From Diaporthe sp. PMI_573 (taxonomy: Eukaryota > Ascomycota > Sordariomycetes > Diaporthales > Diaporthaceae): DNA of 64,000 nucleotides. Shown here piece after piece: positions 54,900 to 64,000 of this stretch. Every line of letters begins with the position of its first letter. The first letter of the stretch is position 1. The stretch is from assembly GCA_021399435.1 (NCBI GenBank), contig JAJTUP010000002.1:1426001-1490000 (forward strand), given 5' to 3'. The notes under the pieces are model-generated. The model did no database searches and was not told the origin of the DNA. It was given only the letters and a program-made list of their open reading frames with translations. A program made the position numbers and the translations under genes.

Positions 54900-56527
54900 C
54901 TACGCATATGCCGGCGGAGGCCTGGCCTCGACAACCGTGGTGCTGCCGTTCTTCCTCAGGGACCCCATCTCAAAGGAGCCCGCATCACTGTGCTGGTGCA
55001 GGCCAGGTGCCATCCAAGGCTCGGCCTGATACCCGGTCGGCCCCTCCATCCGTCTCTCCTCCTCACGGCGCTGCCGCCGTCTCATGAACACCAGCCTCAT
55101 GGAGAGCAAGATGAGAATGACCGAGGAGACGGCGATGACGAGTCCGAGCAGCGTGTAATTGTGCCGCGGAGACAGAGCAAGTGGGAATCCACTGCGTGAT
55201 GGGATGGGTCAGCCCGTCGGTCAAAAAGCGAAAAGAAATGGCACGGGTAAAAACATACAGGAAGCCATTGACTACCCCCAAGATTATGGCTGCCCTGCCC
55301 ATCCAGACGTGGATGGGGGCAAACTTGGTGGGCTTCTGGGTTTTCTTGTACTCTCGGTGGTGCACGACGCCCAACACGAACTGGGCCAGGATGAATATGA
55401 AGACGATAATGCCGATGACCTGGTGGGCTGTGTTGAAGTTCTTGGTCTGTCCGGCCGTCCGGCCGTCCAGTCAGCAAACACACAGTTTTTATTTGTATTT
55501 TCCCAGGCCGAGACTTACCCTGTTGTAAAGCGTGCCGGCCTTGATACCGAGCCCCAGGCCTACAATCACACCGATCATCGCAACGCCCTGGTTGAGGCCG
55601 TGCCATCGTACCCAGCCGCCCAGTCGCACTATCAAGATGCCGAGGGGCATCAGTCCAACAAAGCACCCAATCATGAACACGGCGTGGATCACAGCCGCCC
55701 AGTCGTTCATCCCCTCGACGGGCTCGCCCACCAACGCGGATCCCTCGTTGTCGTCCGCGGTGGCCAGGTTCAGCACCGCAGGGCCGGCAGGGCCAGTGGC
55801 GTGCAGCATGTCCATGGTGAAGGCACCGTGCTCATAGTGAAGTTTCACCGATGCGTGGTCGCTATCGCTGCCCGCAGTCCCGCCGGGCCCCGTGGCGAAG
55901 ATGAACTGCTGCGAGGTGCTGTTCACATCGAGGGAGCCCCCACGCCAGGTCCGGCAGTTGTGGCAGATTCCGCTGTACACATACGTCGTCTCGGTCATCA
56001 GGCCCGTGGCGTTGGTCAGTGTCTCGAAGTCCAGGCTTGGGTAGAACTCTGGCTCCGTGTGGTCGGTTGCGAGCCGCGGTGAGAAGGTGACATTTTTCTC
56101 GGATGCTGAAGGGTATATCATAAAAACGAGGGAACCGGGCATCTTGTGTCCACCCAGTCCGACGGCCGCCCAGCTGAGCCCGCGGGCCATCGCAATACTG
56201 AAGTGCATGTCTTCATTGTTGGCATCGTCCGGGATGCTCAGCGCGAAGGCGACGGATTGTGTTGGGGCGATGAAGGTAGATTGCGCAGCAAGAGAAGTTG
56301 TAATCAGAGCTTCATATCGTCAGTCAGTGCATTTCTCCTCAGGTCGAGGATGGAATAAATTGCCATGAAAATAGAGGTGCTTCAATGCATATGAAGGAGC
56401 TCGGTTGGGCGGCCCTGCGGATGGGGGGTGGGGGGCGCAACACGGCTTGGTGCAGGGGAAGAAAGTGGGGCAGGGAAGTCTTACCTGCCGCGGCCAGCAC
56501 GGCTCCTAGGCTCAACCTTTTCATCAT
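54900..56527 (-). CDS. DOMON - cytochrome b561 membrane protein (cellobiose-dehydrogenase-type cytochrome domain)
   Basis: Four minus-strand exons (56485-56527, 55519-56309, 55259-55446 and 54900-55191) give 437 aa. A signal peptide (MMKRLSLGAVLAAAALITTS) precedes a DOMON/CDH-type cytochrome domain at about 25-200 (SVAFALSIPDDAN; WAAVGLGGHKMPGSLVFMIY; two Cys in YSGICHNCRTWRGG). A b561-type bundle of about five helices follows: MNDWAAVIHAVFMIGCFVGL, HGLNQGVAMIGVIVGLGLGI, NFNTAHQVIGIIVFIFILAQ, HVWMGRAAIILGVVNGF and YTLLGLVIAVSSVILILL. Histidines in HAVF, HGLN, HQVI and HVWM are the likely haem ligands. Such proteins move electrons across the plasma membrane, for example for extracellular iron or copper reduction or to support oxidative enzymes like LPMOs. 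The tail is cytosolic, basic, then Gly/Ser-rich. Confidence 0.88.
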
Positions 56528-57451
56528 CTTGTCTCTGAGATGGAATATTGCAACCGGAGGGAACGTAAAGAGAACATCGTCTCGATTGCTTTGCTTTGAG
56601 AGCGGGACCTTCCAATTTGAAGTACTCAACCAGGGCGCAGTCCCAAGACACCCGTCGTGGCGCTTTCACACTGATCACGAATGTGAGCCTTCTCATTCGT
56701 CGCCGAACCGCCTACAATCTTGACAGTCTTTTTTTATCTTCCACACTACCTGCATAAGCGGCAAATGATTCTGGATGCCGCTGATCTTGCATGCCCACCC
56801 CCCAATCATTTTGAATCGCACTGCCGCTGTGTCTGCAACAGCTGCCGAACTTCCGCCCGATCAGGGGTCCGGCGCATGGGCATCTGAGACGATGTCCAGC
56901 TGAGATGCCATGCCACTACCTGCATGCATTGACTGTCTGGATGGTTGTAATGGGTGGATAAGTCGGCAAGGCTAGGACCGTATCACAATTGAGAGATTGA
57001 CCATGAGCCAATGCGATAGATCTTGCGCTTCGAATCCCCGAGGCCGCACCAAATCCCCCCTGCTGATTCATGTATGACAGCACGTGTGAGCTTAGATGAA
57101 TCTCAGAGACAGGAATGTTCACTGTTTGTGTGCAGAGAGAAGAGATGGCATCTACGATTCATAGTGTCTATCGTATATTGTACCCGTAGTACGCGCATTC
57201 GCGGATATGTAGGTCGAAAGCTCATTTGTAAGGCTTCGCCGACGCTTGCTCACATTGGAAACGCAGCATAGCCTCTGTTCCAACACCAAGTACACCATAG
57301 ATCACATCTCGTTTGGAATAAAGAGCAAGCGAGGGTGCACATTGTAGCAATTTTGATGGTTTCCTGGACCATAACGCGGTGAGGATCCTTCTTTTCCCCT
57401 ACAGTTGAGCATGCTGCGGATAATAGCTGGGAGACCAGACCAGACAGAACC
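56528..57451. other. DOMON-b561 promoter and P450 3' flank
   Basis: No supported coding region in about 920 nt. A GCTTCGAATCCC near 57030 resembles a tRNA B-box, but no tRNA fold could be built. Confidence 0.5.
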
Positions 57452-59275
57452 CTATGTGCTCTTCCGTCTGGTGATGCTGATGTCTAATCCACCCTCTTGT
57501 CTAGGGAACCAGCTATTTATGACCCTCCACTTCCTTTTCGGATCCACCAGTTCCATTTCATATGATGTGACCAAGGTTGCAAGGACTTTGCACACTTGAA
57601 GAAGGCCAAGGTTTTTTCCGATACAGATGCGTCTGCCTCCTCCAAATGTCAGGTCGACGCTGTTCATAGCAGCAAGACGGGCTTCGAACTGCTCCTGTGT
57701 CTCGCCAGCAGCCTCATCGAGCAGCCACCTCTCCGGTCTGAACTCCTCCACGTCATCACCGTATATCTCCTTGTTCCTGGCGATCAGATAGGGGTTCACT
57801 CCGATGGTGCTGCCACCCGGGAGAAAGCTGCCGTCGGAGAGTCGATGACCCTCTTTAGGAACATACCTCTCCAGTGACATTGATATTCCAGGCAGGATAC
57901 GCAGTGCCTCACGAACCACCGCCTCGAGATACGGCGCCGAATGTGCGACCTCGTAGGGAACCGGCGTCGGCCCTTTCCCACCCGCAGCCAGGAGTTCCTT
58001 TCGCAGGCGTCGCCAGACACGCTCGTCTCGGAGGCAGTAGTAGAACGCCGTCTTGAGGGCCAAAGCCGTCGTATCAGCCCCGGCCATCACGTTGATCATC
58101 AGCCACGAAACGATCTGCGCGTCGTCGACCTCCTCCGGATCGGCCTTCTTAGCCTCGATGAAATGGTCCAGGAAATCAGGCTCTTTAGAATCGTGGTAGG
58201 TCTTGTCATTGCCTTGGTACCGGTCGGCCAGGTGCTTCATAATTCTGCCCATCATGGCGTGGAAGCCCGGCACCCCGACTGGCTTGATGGGATTCTTGCC
58301 AAGCCATCGATCAAGGGATGGTACCGCGCCCACCAGAGAGAAATAATCCTGAACCATCGCTGAGTCCCCCAGCGTTCCGTCGAAGTCAAGTCCCTTGTCG
58401 AGGTAGCCGAATGGTCGGCTGAATGTAACTGACCCTACGACGTCCCAGGCATCTGAATAATGTTAGTATGTGAGCCGCGAAAGATTCAGGAGTGGCCCAA
58501 AGATTTGCCAGGTGCTGATTGTCTAGAGTTCCAGTCGAGAGAGGAAAAAAAAAAACATGAGACGTACAGAATAGTAGCCACCGTCCGAGGTCGAAGCCTC
58601 TTCCGCTATCGGCAAAGCGACTGTCCAAAGACTGACAAAGTTTGGATATCATCGCGTCCACATGAGGCTCTAAGGCTCTAACGGCCACTTGAGAGTAGTA
58701 TTTTGCGATAGGTTTCTTCTCTCTGCCGTGCTTCTTTCCGTCCGTCTCACTGAACAGGTTGAATATGAGCTTCCCATTGACTTTTGCACTACTGCTATGA
58801 TAAAAGTCGGTCTATTTATAAAAGGTCAGATGGCAGTAACCAAATCTCATATGAAGAAGTAAAGTAAACACTTACCTTTTGCCAGTCACCTTTGATGTCG
58901 CTGAATGCCGGCTTCACGATCTCTGGGAGATCCACGTCCAGCACATTGGGTCCGACGCGCACAATAGGCCCATATTTTTTGTGAAGCTTCTGGTATACCA
59001 GATGGATGTTTCGACGAGAAGTGTACCAAGTTCTCCACCAGTTTGTGTATCCTTTGTGATCATCAGCCAACAGGGACGTGGAGAATGCACGGCAACGGGA
59101 ATATTCACTCACTGGCTAACCAGGGACCCGGATAACCCCTAACCGGCGAGGTGATTTGACCGAGAACACACCAGAAAATGAGTAGAGACGGGAAGAGAAA
59201 TAAAAACGACGACCACTGAGTTGCATTAGCTGCAGCATCCATGATGCCGCCTGCTTTGGTCGTCTGGTTGTCCAT
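57452..59275 (-). CDS. Cytochrome P450 monooxygenase (pisatin-demethylase-like group)
   Basis: Four minus-strand exons (59113-59275, 58876-59051, 58568-58811 and 57452-58452) give 527 aa. An N-terminal membrane anchor (SSFLFLFPSLLIFWCVLGQI, about 21-40) is followed by the hinge RGYPGPWLARYTNWWRTWYT. Also present are the I-helix oxygen motif MAGADTTALALKTAF, ExxR in REALRILPGISM, FRPERW, and the haem loop FGGGRRICIGKNLG with Cys471 as the thiolate ligand. The layout resembles CYP57/pisatin demethylase-type fungal P450s of detoxification or secondary metabolism. The substrate is unknown. All intron phases agree, and intron 3 has a CTAAC branch signal before TTCAG. An MFS transporter gene lies just upstream on the same strand, which may mean linked function. 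Confidence 0.92.
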
Positions 59276-60073
59276 GACTGTATTGCTGGTAGCCAAATGT
59301 TCTCAATAAGTCTGCGGATCAGTGCACATTGTAATCAGACAACAATGACAATGGAGACGTAGTGGAAGCGAAAGGGCCCCAGATAACAAATTCTGCGAAA
59401 AGATGTACCGGTCGGACCCCTCCCTCACCCTCTCCAGGTGAGGTGAACCCACTCGGCTCCTGGTCTGTTTTCTGCCCAGCTCCGGCCTATTGGATGCCAA
59501 GCATGCATCAATACGTCAGGAGCAATAAAGTGACGGTACACAAAGCTATGGCGTTTGGTGATTGGGCATTGGTGCTAATATGTCTCCATCGTGCTGACAT
59601 GCCGAGGTGCCAGGGTGCTCACCACATCTGGGAATATGGATAATGATCCACCGTGCCGGCAGCAGGATCTGAGGCGCGTTAATGCGTTGATCTGGATTCG
59701 ACGAGATCAACAAGACCCGTATATATGCAGTAGCTCGCCGGGGTTGGGACACGAGGTCCATTGTACTCTTAGAGTATTAGTATTGCCTCACGAAGGGATA
59801 CCTCTTCTTTGATAAGAATCACACTCTGCCAGCTTCAACTTTTCTAGGAACCTAGCAAAACGTGAGGCTCTACCCAAAGTTGTCTAATTTAAGAATTTAG
59901 GAAAGGCTTGCTCTAAAGCTCTTACTCATGGATCGCTCCAATACCATCGTGCCGCGCGTTCGGAGCGATACCTGGGTTCTCTCTTTCCAATGAACACACC
60001 GAAAATGAGCTTGCAGTCGACGGGGCATTGTCAGCAGCCATTCAATTTGGGCCTTGCTCCAGCCTGATAGGGC
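59276..60073. other. P450 promoter and MFS gene 3' flank
   Basis: About 800 nt between two genes on the same strand. No supported coding region. Confidence 0.5.
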
Positions 60074-62139
60074 CTATACACTTTTCGTCGTCTCCACATC
60101 CTCATCTTCTTCATCGCCATCCAGCCAGATCTCATGTCCGTCGCCCTCTTTCAGAAGCCAACTCGTCAACCACCCCATGGCAGCCCAAAGGCTAAGACCC
60201 CACCAGACCCCACCGATGACCCCATGCGCCAGCCCGACGCCATACAGAAACCCGCACAGCACCGGGCCTAATGTCCTGGCGGCCGAGCTGCAAGTCTGCG
60301 CCAGACCGTGGAAGGTCCCCAGGACGCTCGGGTGCGGCGAGCAGTTGTTGACGAGGATCGCCATGTTCGGCGACGCAAACGTCCTCCCGACGACCTGGCA
60401 CAGCAACACCCCGGATATGGCGACCCACATCGCCGGGCCGGACTTGGGCGCCGGGGGCTCCGTGGAGCTCGGCACGAGCGAGAGATACGGCGCGAGGAAG
60501 TAGGCGAGCGGGAAGCAAACGAGGGACATCCGCAGGCACCTGACGGTTCCGAGGCGCGCCGAGAGGGCTGGGTAGACGAAGAGCTGAAGCGTTATGCCAA
60601 GGATGCCCAGGACCGCCATCGCCGTGCCGACCTTGGCGGGCGGAAGGCCCAGGCCGCCGGTGAAGACGAACGGGAGCTGGCGGCCTGGCCCGCCCGTGGG
60701 CTTGTTAGGGTCGTAGACGGGCGTCGACAGGAACATGAACCAGAGGCTGTTGAACGTGCCGACGTGGAAGGCGAGGCAGAAGCGCGCCAGCAAGGTGATG
60801 CACACGTTGCGTGTGAAGATGCGTCGGAACGGTAGGCGCTGGGTGTAGCGCGGTTGTCGCTTGCCCGGCTTCGACGGCTTTGGAATGGTCAGTGTGGCTG
60901 GTGACGGGGTCCGCGAGGGTGTCATCTCGACGCTGGTTCTGGAAGACTCGCGAGTTGCCAATTGCGTGTACCCTGCGGAGAGCCTGTTGCGAGGCAGATA
61001 AGCAGAGAGGGCTGCGCTGAGCTTTTTGCGCCATTCAATGCCCCAGTCTCTCTGATCAACCCGCGCATCAAGTGTCTGATTTGTTGTGAGCAAGCAAAGC
61101 CGTGCCAAGGGTGACTGTTCCGTGACTCACCTCTTCCAGCCAGAGCCAGGCTGTCAGGGAGGCAGAAAGCAGGAAGAAGGCGCTGACTAGATTCGGCATT
61201 GCGTAGGGAAAGGTCAGGAAGAACCTTGTCTCGCCGAATAAGTCCGGATAGCTGCCAGCTGGATCTGCGAGTATTCCTCCAAGTATTGGCCCAATAATGA
61301 CACCTATGTTGAAAGTCATGGGGAGCAGGAGGAATGCCCTGGGCTCTACTCGACAACGCAGCTCAGTAAATTGCATAAGAGGCAGTGTTGGAGTCCATCT
61401 CTCCCCGGAAGAGCACCCTGGGGTTTTGTCTGTCTTGCACAGAGTAGGAAGTTAGGAAACAAGACTCACGGTATTTCTTTTCTCTCACAATCTCACTGAT
61501 CATTGTCCTGAGGACGCCTACATTGCCGTTCGTCACTCCTCCGAGACATCGAAAAAACAAAGCCTGCCAAAATGTCTTGCTGAACCCGAAACCTAAGCAC
61601 GATATCATGGTGCCAGTGAGGCCGATCAAAATGACCTTCTTGCGGCCGAAGCGACTCGAATCAGCGACACGACCCCACATCATGGCCGTGAGTAGTTGAG
61701 CCGCCGTGAACGAAGCGTGCAGGACACCGGCCTGGCTTGAGATGACCGAGTCAGAAAGACTCGGGTCGAACCATTTTAGCTGGTAAAACATGTAAGCCTG
61801 CAGGCTGGTTTGAACGAGAGGCTCGGACAGCCTCGTAAGGGTGATGACGACGAGCTGCTTCTTCCGGGGGAGATCTCTCCACGAGACTGTCTCCTTCTTC
61901 TCCTTCTGGGACTCGCTCACCGGGCGAGGTTCAGCTGGCCTTTGTGCTACAGCGGTGGCTTGCCCGGTCCCGACCACCTCATGCCTTGCAAGATGACCTG
62001 GTCCAGGCCCATGTCCAGGCGCTTCTTCTGCCCCCAAAAGTCGGGTCTCCTCCGTTTCCCCGCCATCATCATGTAGATTGGCCCCAGCGTCTGTTGTGTG
62101 ATGAGCGTGCGCACCATTTCTTTTTTGGAAACTTCCCAT
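60074..62139 (-). CDS. Major facilitator superfamily transporter
   Basis: Three minus-strand exons (61470-62139, 61131-61345 and 60074-61075) give 628 aa. The cytosolic N-terminus is His/Gly/Glu-rich with an acidic TEETRLLGAEEA stretch. Twelve hydrophobic segments follow in two halves. MFS motif A is visible as WGRVADSSRFGRKKVI between helices 2 and 3. Exon 2 carries the stretch MTFNIGVIIGPILGGILADP. The central loop (about residues 300-385) is long, basic and Ser/Thr/Pro-rich (SVEMTPSRTPSPATLTIPKP). It resembles the fungal MFS group related to yeast YCR023C and bacterial drug exporters. The substrate is unknown. The acceptor of exon 2 is a GAGTAG tandem site, so the protein may vary by one residue. 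It precedes the P450 gene on the same strand. Confidence 0.9.
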
Positions 62140-62832
62140 TGAGTGGTTTGCAGCGAAGATTTGGCAAGACAAAAGTTGGAGCCTTTGAAGGCCAGGCCGG
62201 AGGTGTAACTTGGAGAACAGTGCACAGCCTTTTCAGACAGCGAAATATGGTGGAGAGGACAAGAACAGATGAGGGGTTAAAATTGCCTGAAGTCGTATGT
62301 AAGATGCGGAATGAATAAAGAGAGATCCAAAATAAAGAGAGAGAGGTTGCCTACGTGATCGAGGCAAAAGTGGCCGCTGCCCGGAGTTTCAGGCCGACAG
62401 TCAACCTTAGCGGCCGTGTCGGTGCCGAAGGTCCCGGGGCAATGCTGGATGACGCCCTGGGATGTCGTCACACAGGGCACCGGCGTCCCTTTCGAGCAGC
62501 AAGGAGTGGTTGCTAGCACGGTTCGGCCGGGTGAGAGATCTATTTCGCTAATGCACGTTCGATCGATCTAGAAGTATTCTCTGGGGCGGTTTCGAAAGGG
62601 AGGGGGCAGGTGTGGGAAATGCCAGTGCCATTTCCCCCGTAGAGTAAGCGGGAGCACATATATGCTTCCACTGAGGAAAGTTTATTCACGGGGCTTGGTT
62701 CCGGAAGACAAGATAGGGGTTCCGGCTAGGGGTTGGGCTGTTTGCCATGTTCTGAAGCGAGTCAACCATGCTGAGTTCTGCCTGCAAAACCCCACCCAAT
62801 GGTCGAGACGAGAACGAGGAGGACTTACTCTT
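62140..62832. other. MFS promoter and 3' flank of the right-most gene
   Basis: About 690 nt without a supported gene. It contains the MFS promoter and leader on the minus strand. Confidence 0.5.
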
Positions 62833-63677
62833 TTAACCCTTCTCATGTGCGCTAAATATGTCCAGGTTTGCTTTCGTAAGCTTGTCCTTGCTCGGGAGAG
62901 GGTCTGGTTGATTCTCCGCGTCCACATCTGATCCCTGGCTTGCAGAGCGTAGGGCCTCGCGAAGAAGCGCACGGGTTTCGGCATACCAAGAGTCGACGCT
63001 ATAGCCGGCCATGTGGTGCGCCTCCCGGTCAATGTCGACCAGGTCACGTTTATAGTCCCAGGTCTCGCCGGCGGCGCGGCGATCTTTGATCAGTCGGGCA
63101 AGCAACATGTCGCCTTGCTCATCCGATGGGCGGTTTCCAAACCCACGGTCATCGCTCATGTCCCCGTACGAGTTGTCCTTGAGGTACCAGGCCACTTCGT
63201 ATGCCAGGCGCAGGCTTTGCTCGCCGGGGAGCCTCGCCAGCCTTTCGATGGCCGGAAAATGAGAGCATTGAGCAGAACTGAGGTCAGAAGAGTGGATTCC
63301 AGTCTGCCTTCCTGAGGTATCGGCGCAGAGTGGCTCCCAGGTGTCGTATATCCTGGCCTTGATCTGCTGCGCCACGCCCTCGGCAACATTGGGGCGCGAT
63401 TCCAGGAGGCGCTGGAGGGAGTCGGGTGCTTCTGGGAAAGAGCAGGGTTAGTCCTGCGCAGGCCAGGTGTGGTATGTGAGATTGGCGTCGTACTTGAGGC
63501 GAGCCCACAGCTGTTGATGAAGTCCAAAGCCTCGTTGAGGTGGCGCTGAAGGGCGGCAGTGGCCTCATCGCCACCGGCAGATGGGCTGGGCTTGGTCTTT
63601 TTGGGCGGCCGGTCCCCCTGGGCAGAGGCCGGGTCAGTGCCATCTTCCTGGCTTGTTCTTTTCTGTCCCGGAGACAT
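62833..63677 (-). CDS. Hypothetical protein, helical, unknown function
   Basis: Two minus-strand exons (63494-63677 and 62833-63431) give 260 aa. The N-terminus is basic and disordered (MSPGQKRTSQEDGTDPASAQ, PPKKTKPSPSAGG), with a possible nuclear localisation signal. A helix follows (ATAALQRHLNEALDFINSCG). After the intron the reading continues APDSLQRLLESRPNVAEGVA. The C-terminal part has aromatic and acidic residues (AYEVAWYLKDNSYGD, HHMAGYSVDSWYAETRALLR). The segment around 63230-63310 (SGRQTGIHSSDLSSAQCSHF) looks less protein-like and could hide another intron that I could not define. I recognise no domain and assign no function. Only splice continuity and frame length support it as a gene. 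Confidence 0.6.
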
Positions 63678-64000
63678 AATAGTCTGTTTGCAGCAAAACC
63701 TATCATGGTTACTTTCGGTCTCAAAGAGGTCAAGATGGAGGAGGGACTGGCTGATTCGTGAAGTGATCCATCTGCTTGGGGATCTGTGAGACCGGTCTGT
63801 TGATCGGCGCAGACCACCGACTACCCACAACACCTGCTGTCCTCGTTCCACGACAGTTGTTACAATCTTGACTTGCTTTTCCTGCACCGCATTGGGCCAC
63901 TGAGGGCGAATTTCTCTGCTTCGCCGACCTTCTGTTACAGAAAGACGCAAGATTGAATAAAATTGGGTTAGTGCAACGTGTTCCTGCCGGGCCGTACGCC
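63678..64000. other. Right flank, promoter of the hypothetical gene
   Basis: About 320 nt upstream of the minus-strand gene. No gene or clear motif is seen before the window ends. Confidence 0.4.

Noticed and set aside
54900..63677. A complete secondary-metabolite gene cluster.
   Set aside because: P450, MFS and DOMON-b561 genes are present, but no polyketide synthase, NRPS, terpene synthase, DMATS or pathway regulator is in the window.
1..64000. CRISPR arrays, prokaryotic operons or insertion sequences.
   Set aside because: Intron-containing eukaryotic genes fill the window. No direct-repeat spacer arrays and no transposase-like frame were seen.

Overview
The window looks like nuclear DNA of a filamentous ascomycete, most probably a Sordariomycete. 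The reasons are short introns (about 50-90 nt) with GT..AG ends and CTAAC/CTGAC-like branch points, GC-rich third codon positions, pyrimidine-rich leaders before start codons, and a gene set typical of the group: AA9 lytic polysaccharide monooxygenase, DOMON-cytochrome b561 protein, CIA84-like PPR protein, KEX1 and several CAZymes. No lineage below class is claimed. I rebuilt the exon structures by eye from splice signals and reading-frame continuity. None has been tested against transcripts.

Layout. 1-2.15 kb: no recognisable gene. 2.15-6.7 kb: a GT61-like glycosyltransferase frame broken by a stop codon, VTC1 (polyphosphate synthesis, minus strand) and a Tctex1-type dynein light chain (plus strand). 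6.7-10.3 kb: gene-poor, ending in the long CT-rich leader of an F-box gene. 10.3-25.8 kb: F-box protein, choline-phosphate cytidylyltransferase (PCT1), RTF1 of the Paf1 complex, a class 1A dihydroorotate dehydrogenase, the SPOUT methyltransferase SFM1, the Golgi carboxypeptidase KEX1, and the Fe-S assembly factor DRE2. 28-31 kb: an STF2-like hydrophilin and mitochondrial methionyl-tRNA formyltransferase. 32-36 kb: AA9 LPMO, IMP3 (U3 snoRNP) and mitoribosomal bS18m. 36-46 kb: CIA84-like PPR protein, an uncharacterised coiled-coil protein, a UBR7/Mlo2-like protein and MCM2. 47-54 kb: GH3 beta-glucosidase, a fragmentary frame, and an ALDH3-type fatty aldehyde dehydrogenase. 54.9-63.7 kb, more accessory: DOMON-b561 membrane protein, a P450, an MFS transporter and a protein of unknown function.

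How the genes work together. Most are housekeeping genes from unrelated processes, not one pathway. Three close head-to-head pairs may share control regions: IMP3/bS18m, CIA84-like/coiled-coil and UBR7-like/MCM2. The UBR7-like/MCM2 interval holds a 14-bp palindrome made of two MluI cell-cycle boxes (ACGCGT), fitting G1/S control of MCM2. VTC1 has two CACGTGGG sites upstream, fitting phosphate-starvation control. LPMO, GH3, DOMON-b561, P450 and MFS genes suggest a plant-associated or plant-degrading lifestyle.

I did not find a clearly new multi-gene system. The most unusual observations are a start codon that seems to be assembled by splicing (STF2-like), an 18-nt internal exon (SFM1), a 5-nt first coding exon (MCM2), a TAG inside a conserved block of the GT61-like gene, a class 1A DHODH, an RS-dipeptide array in RTF1, and two short arrays of a TCCTATAGG-type repeat 14 kb apart.
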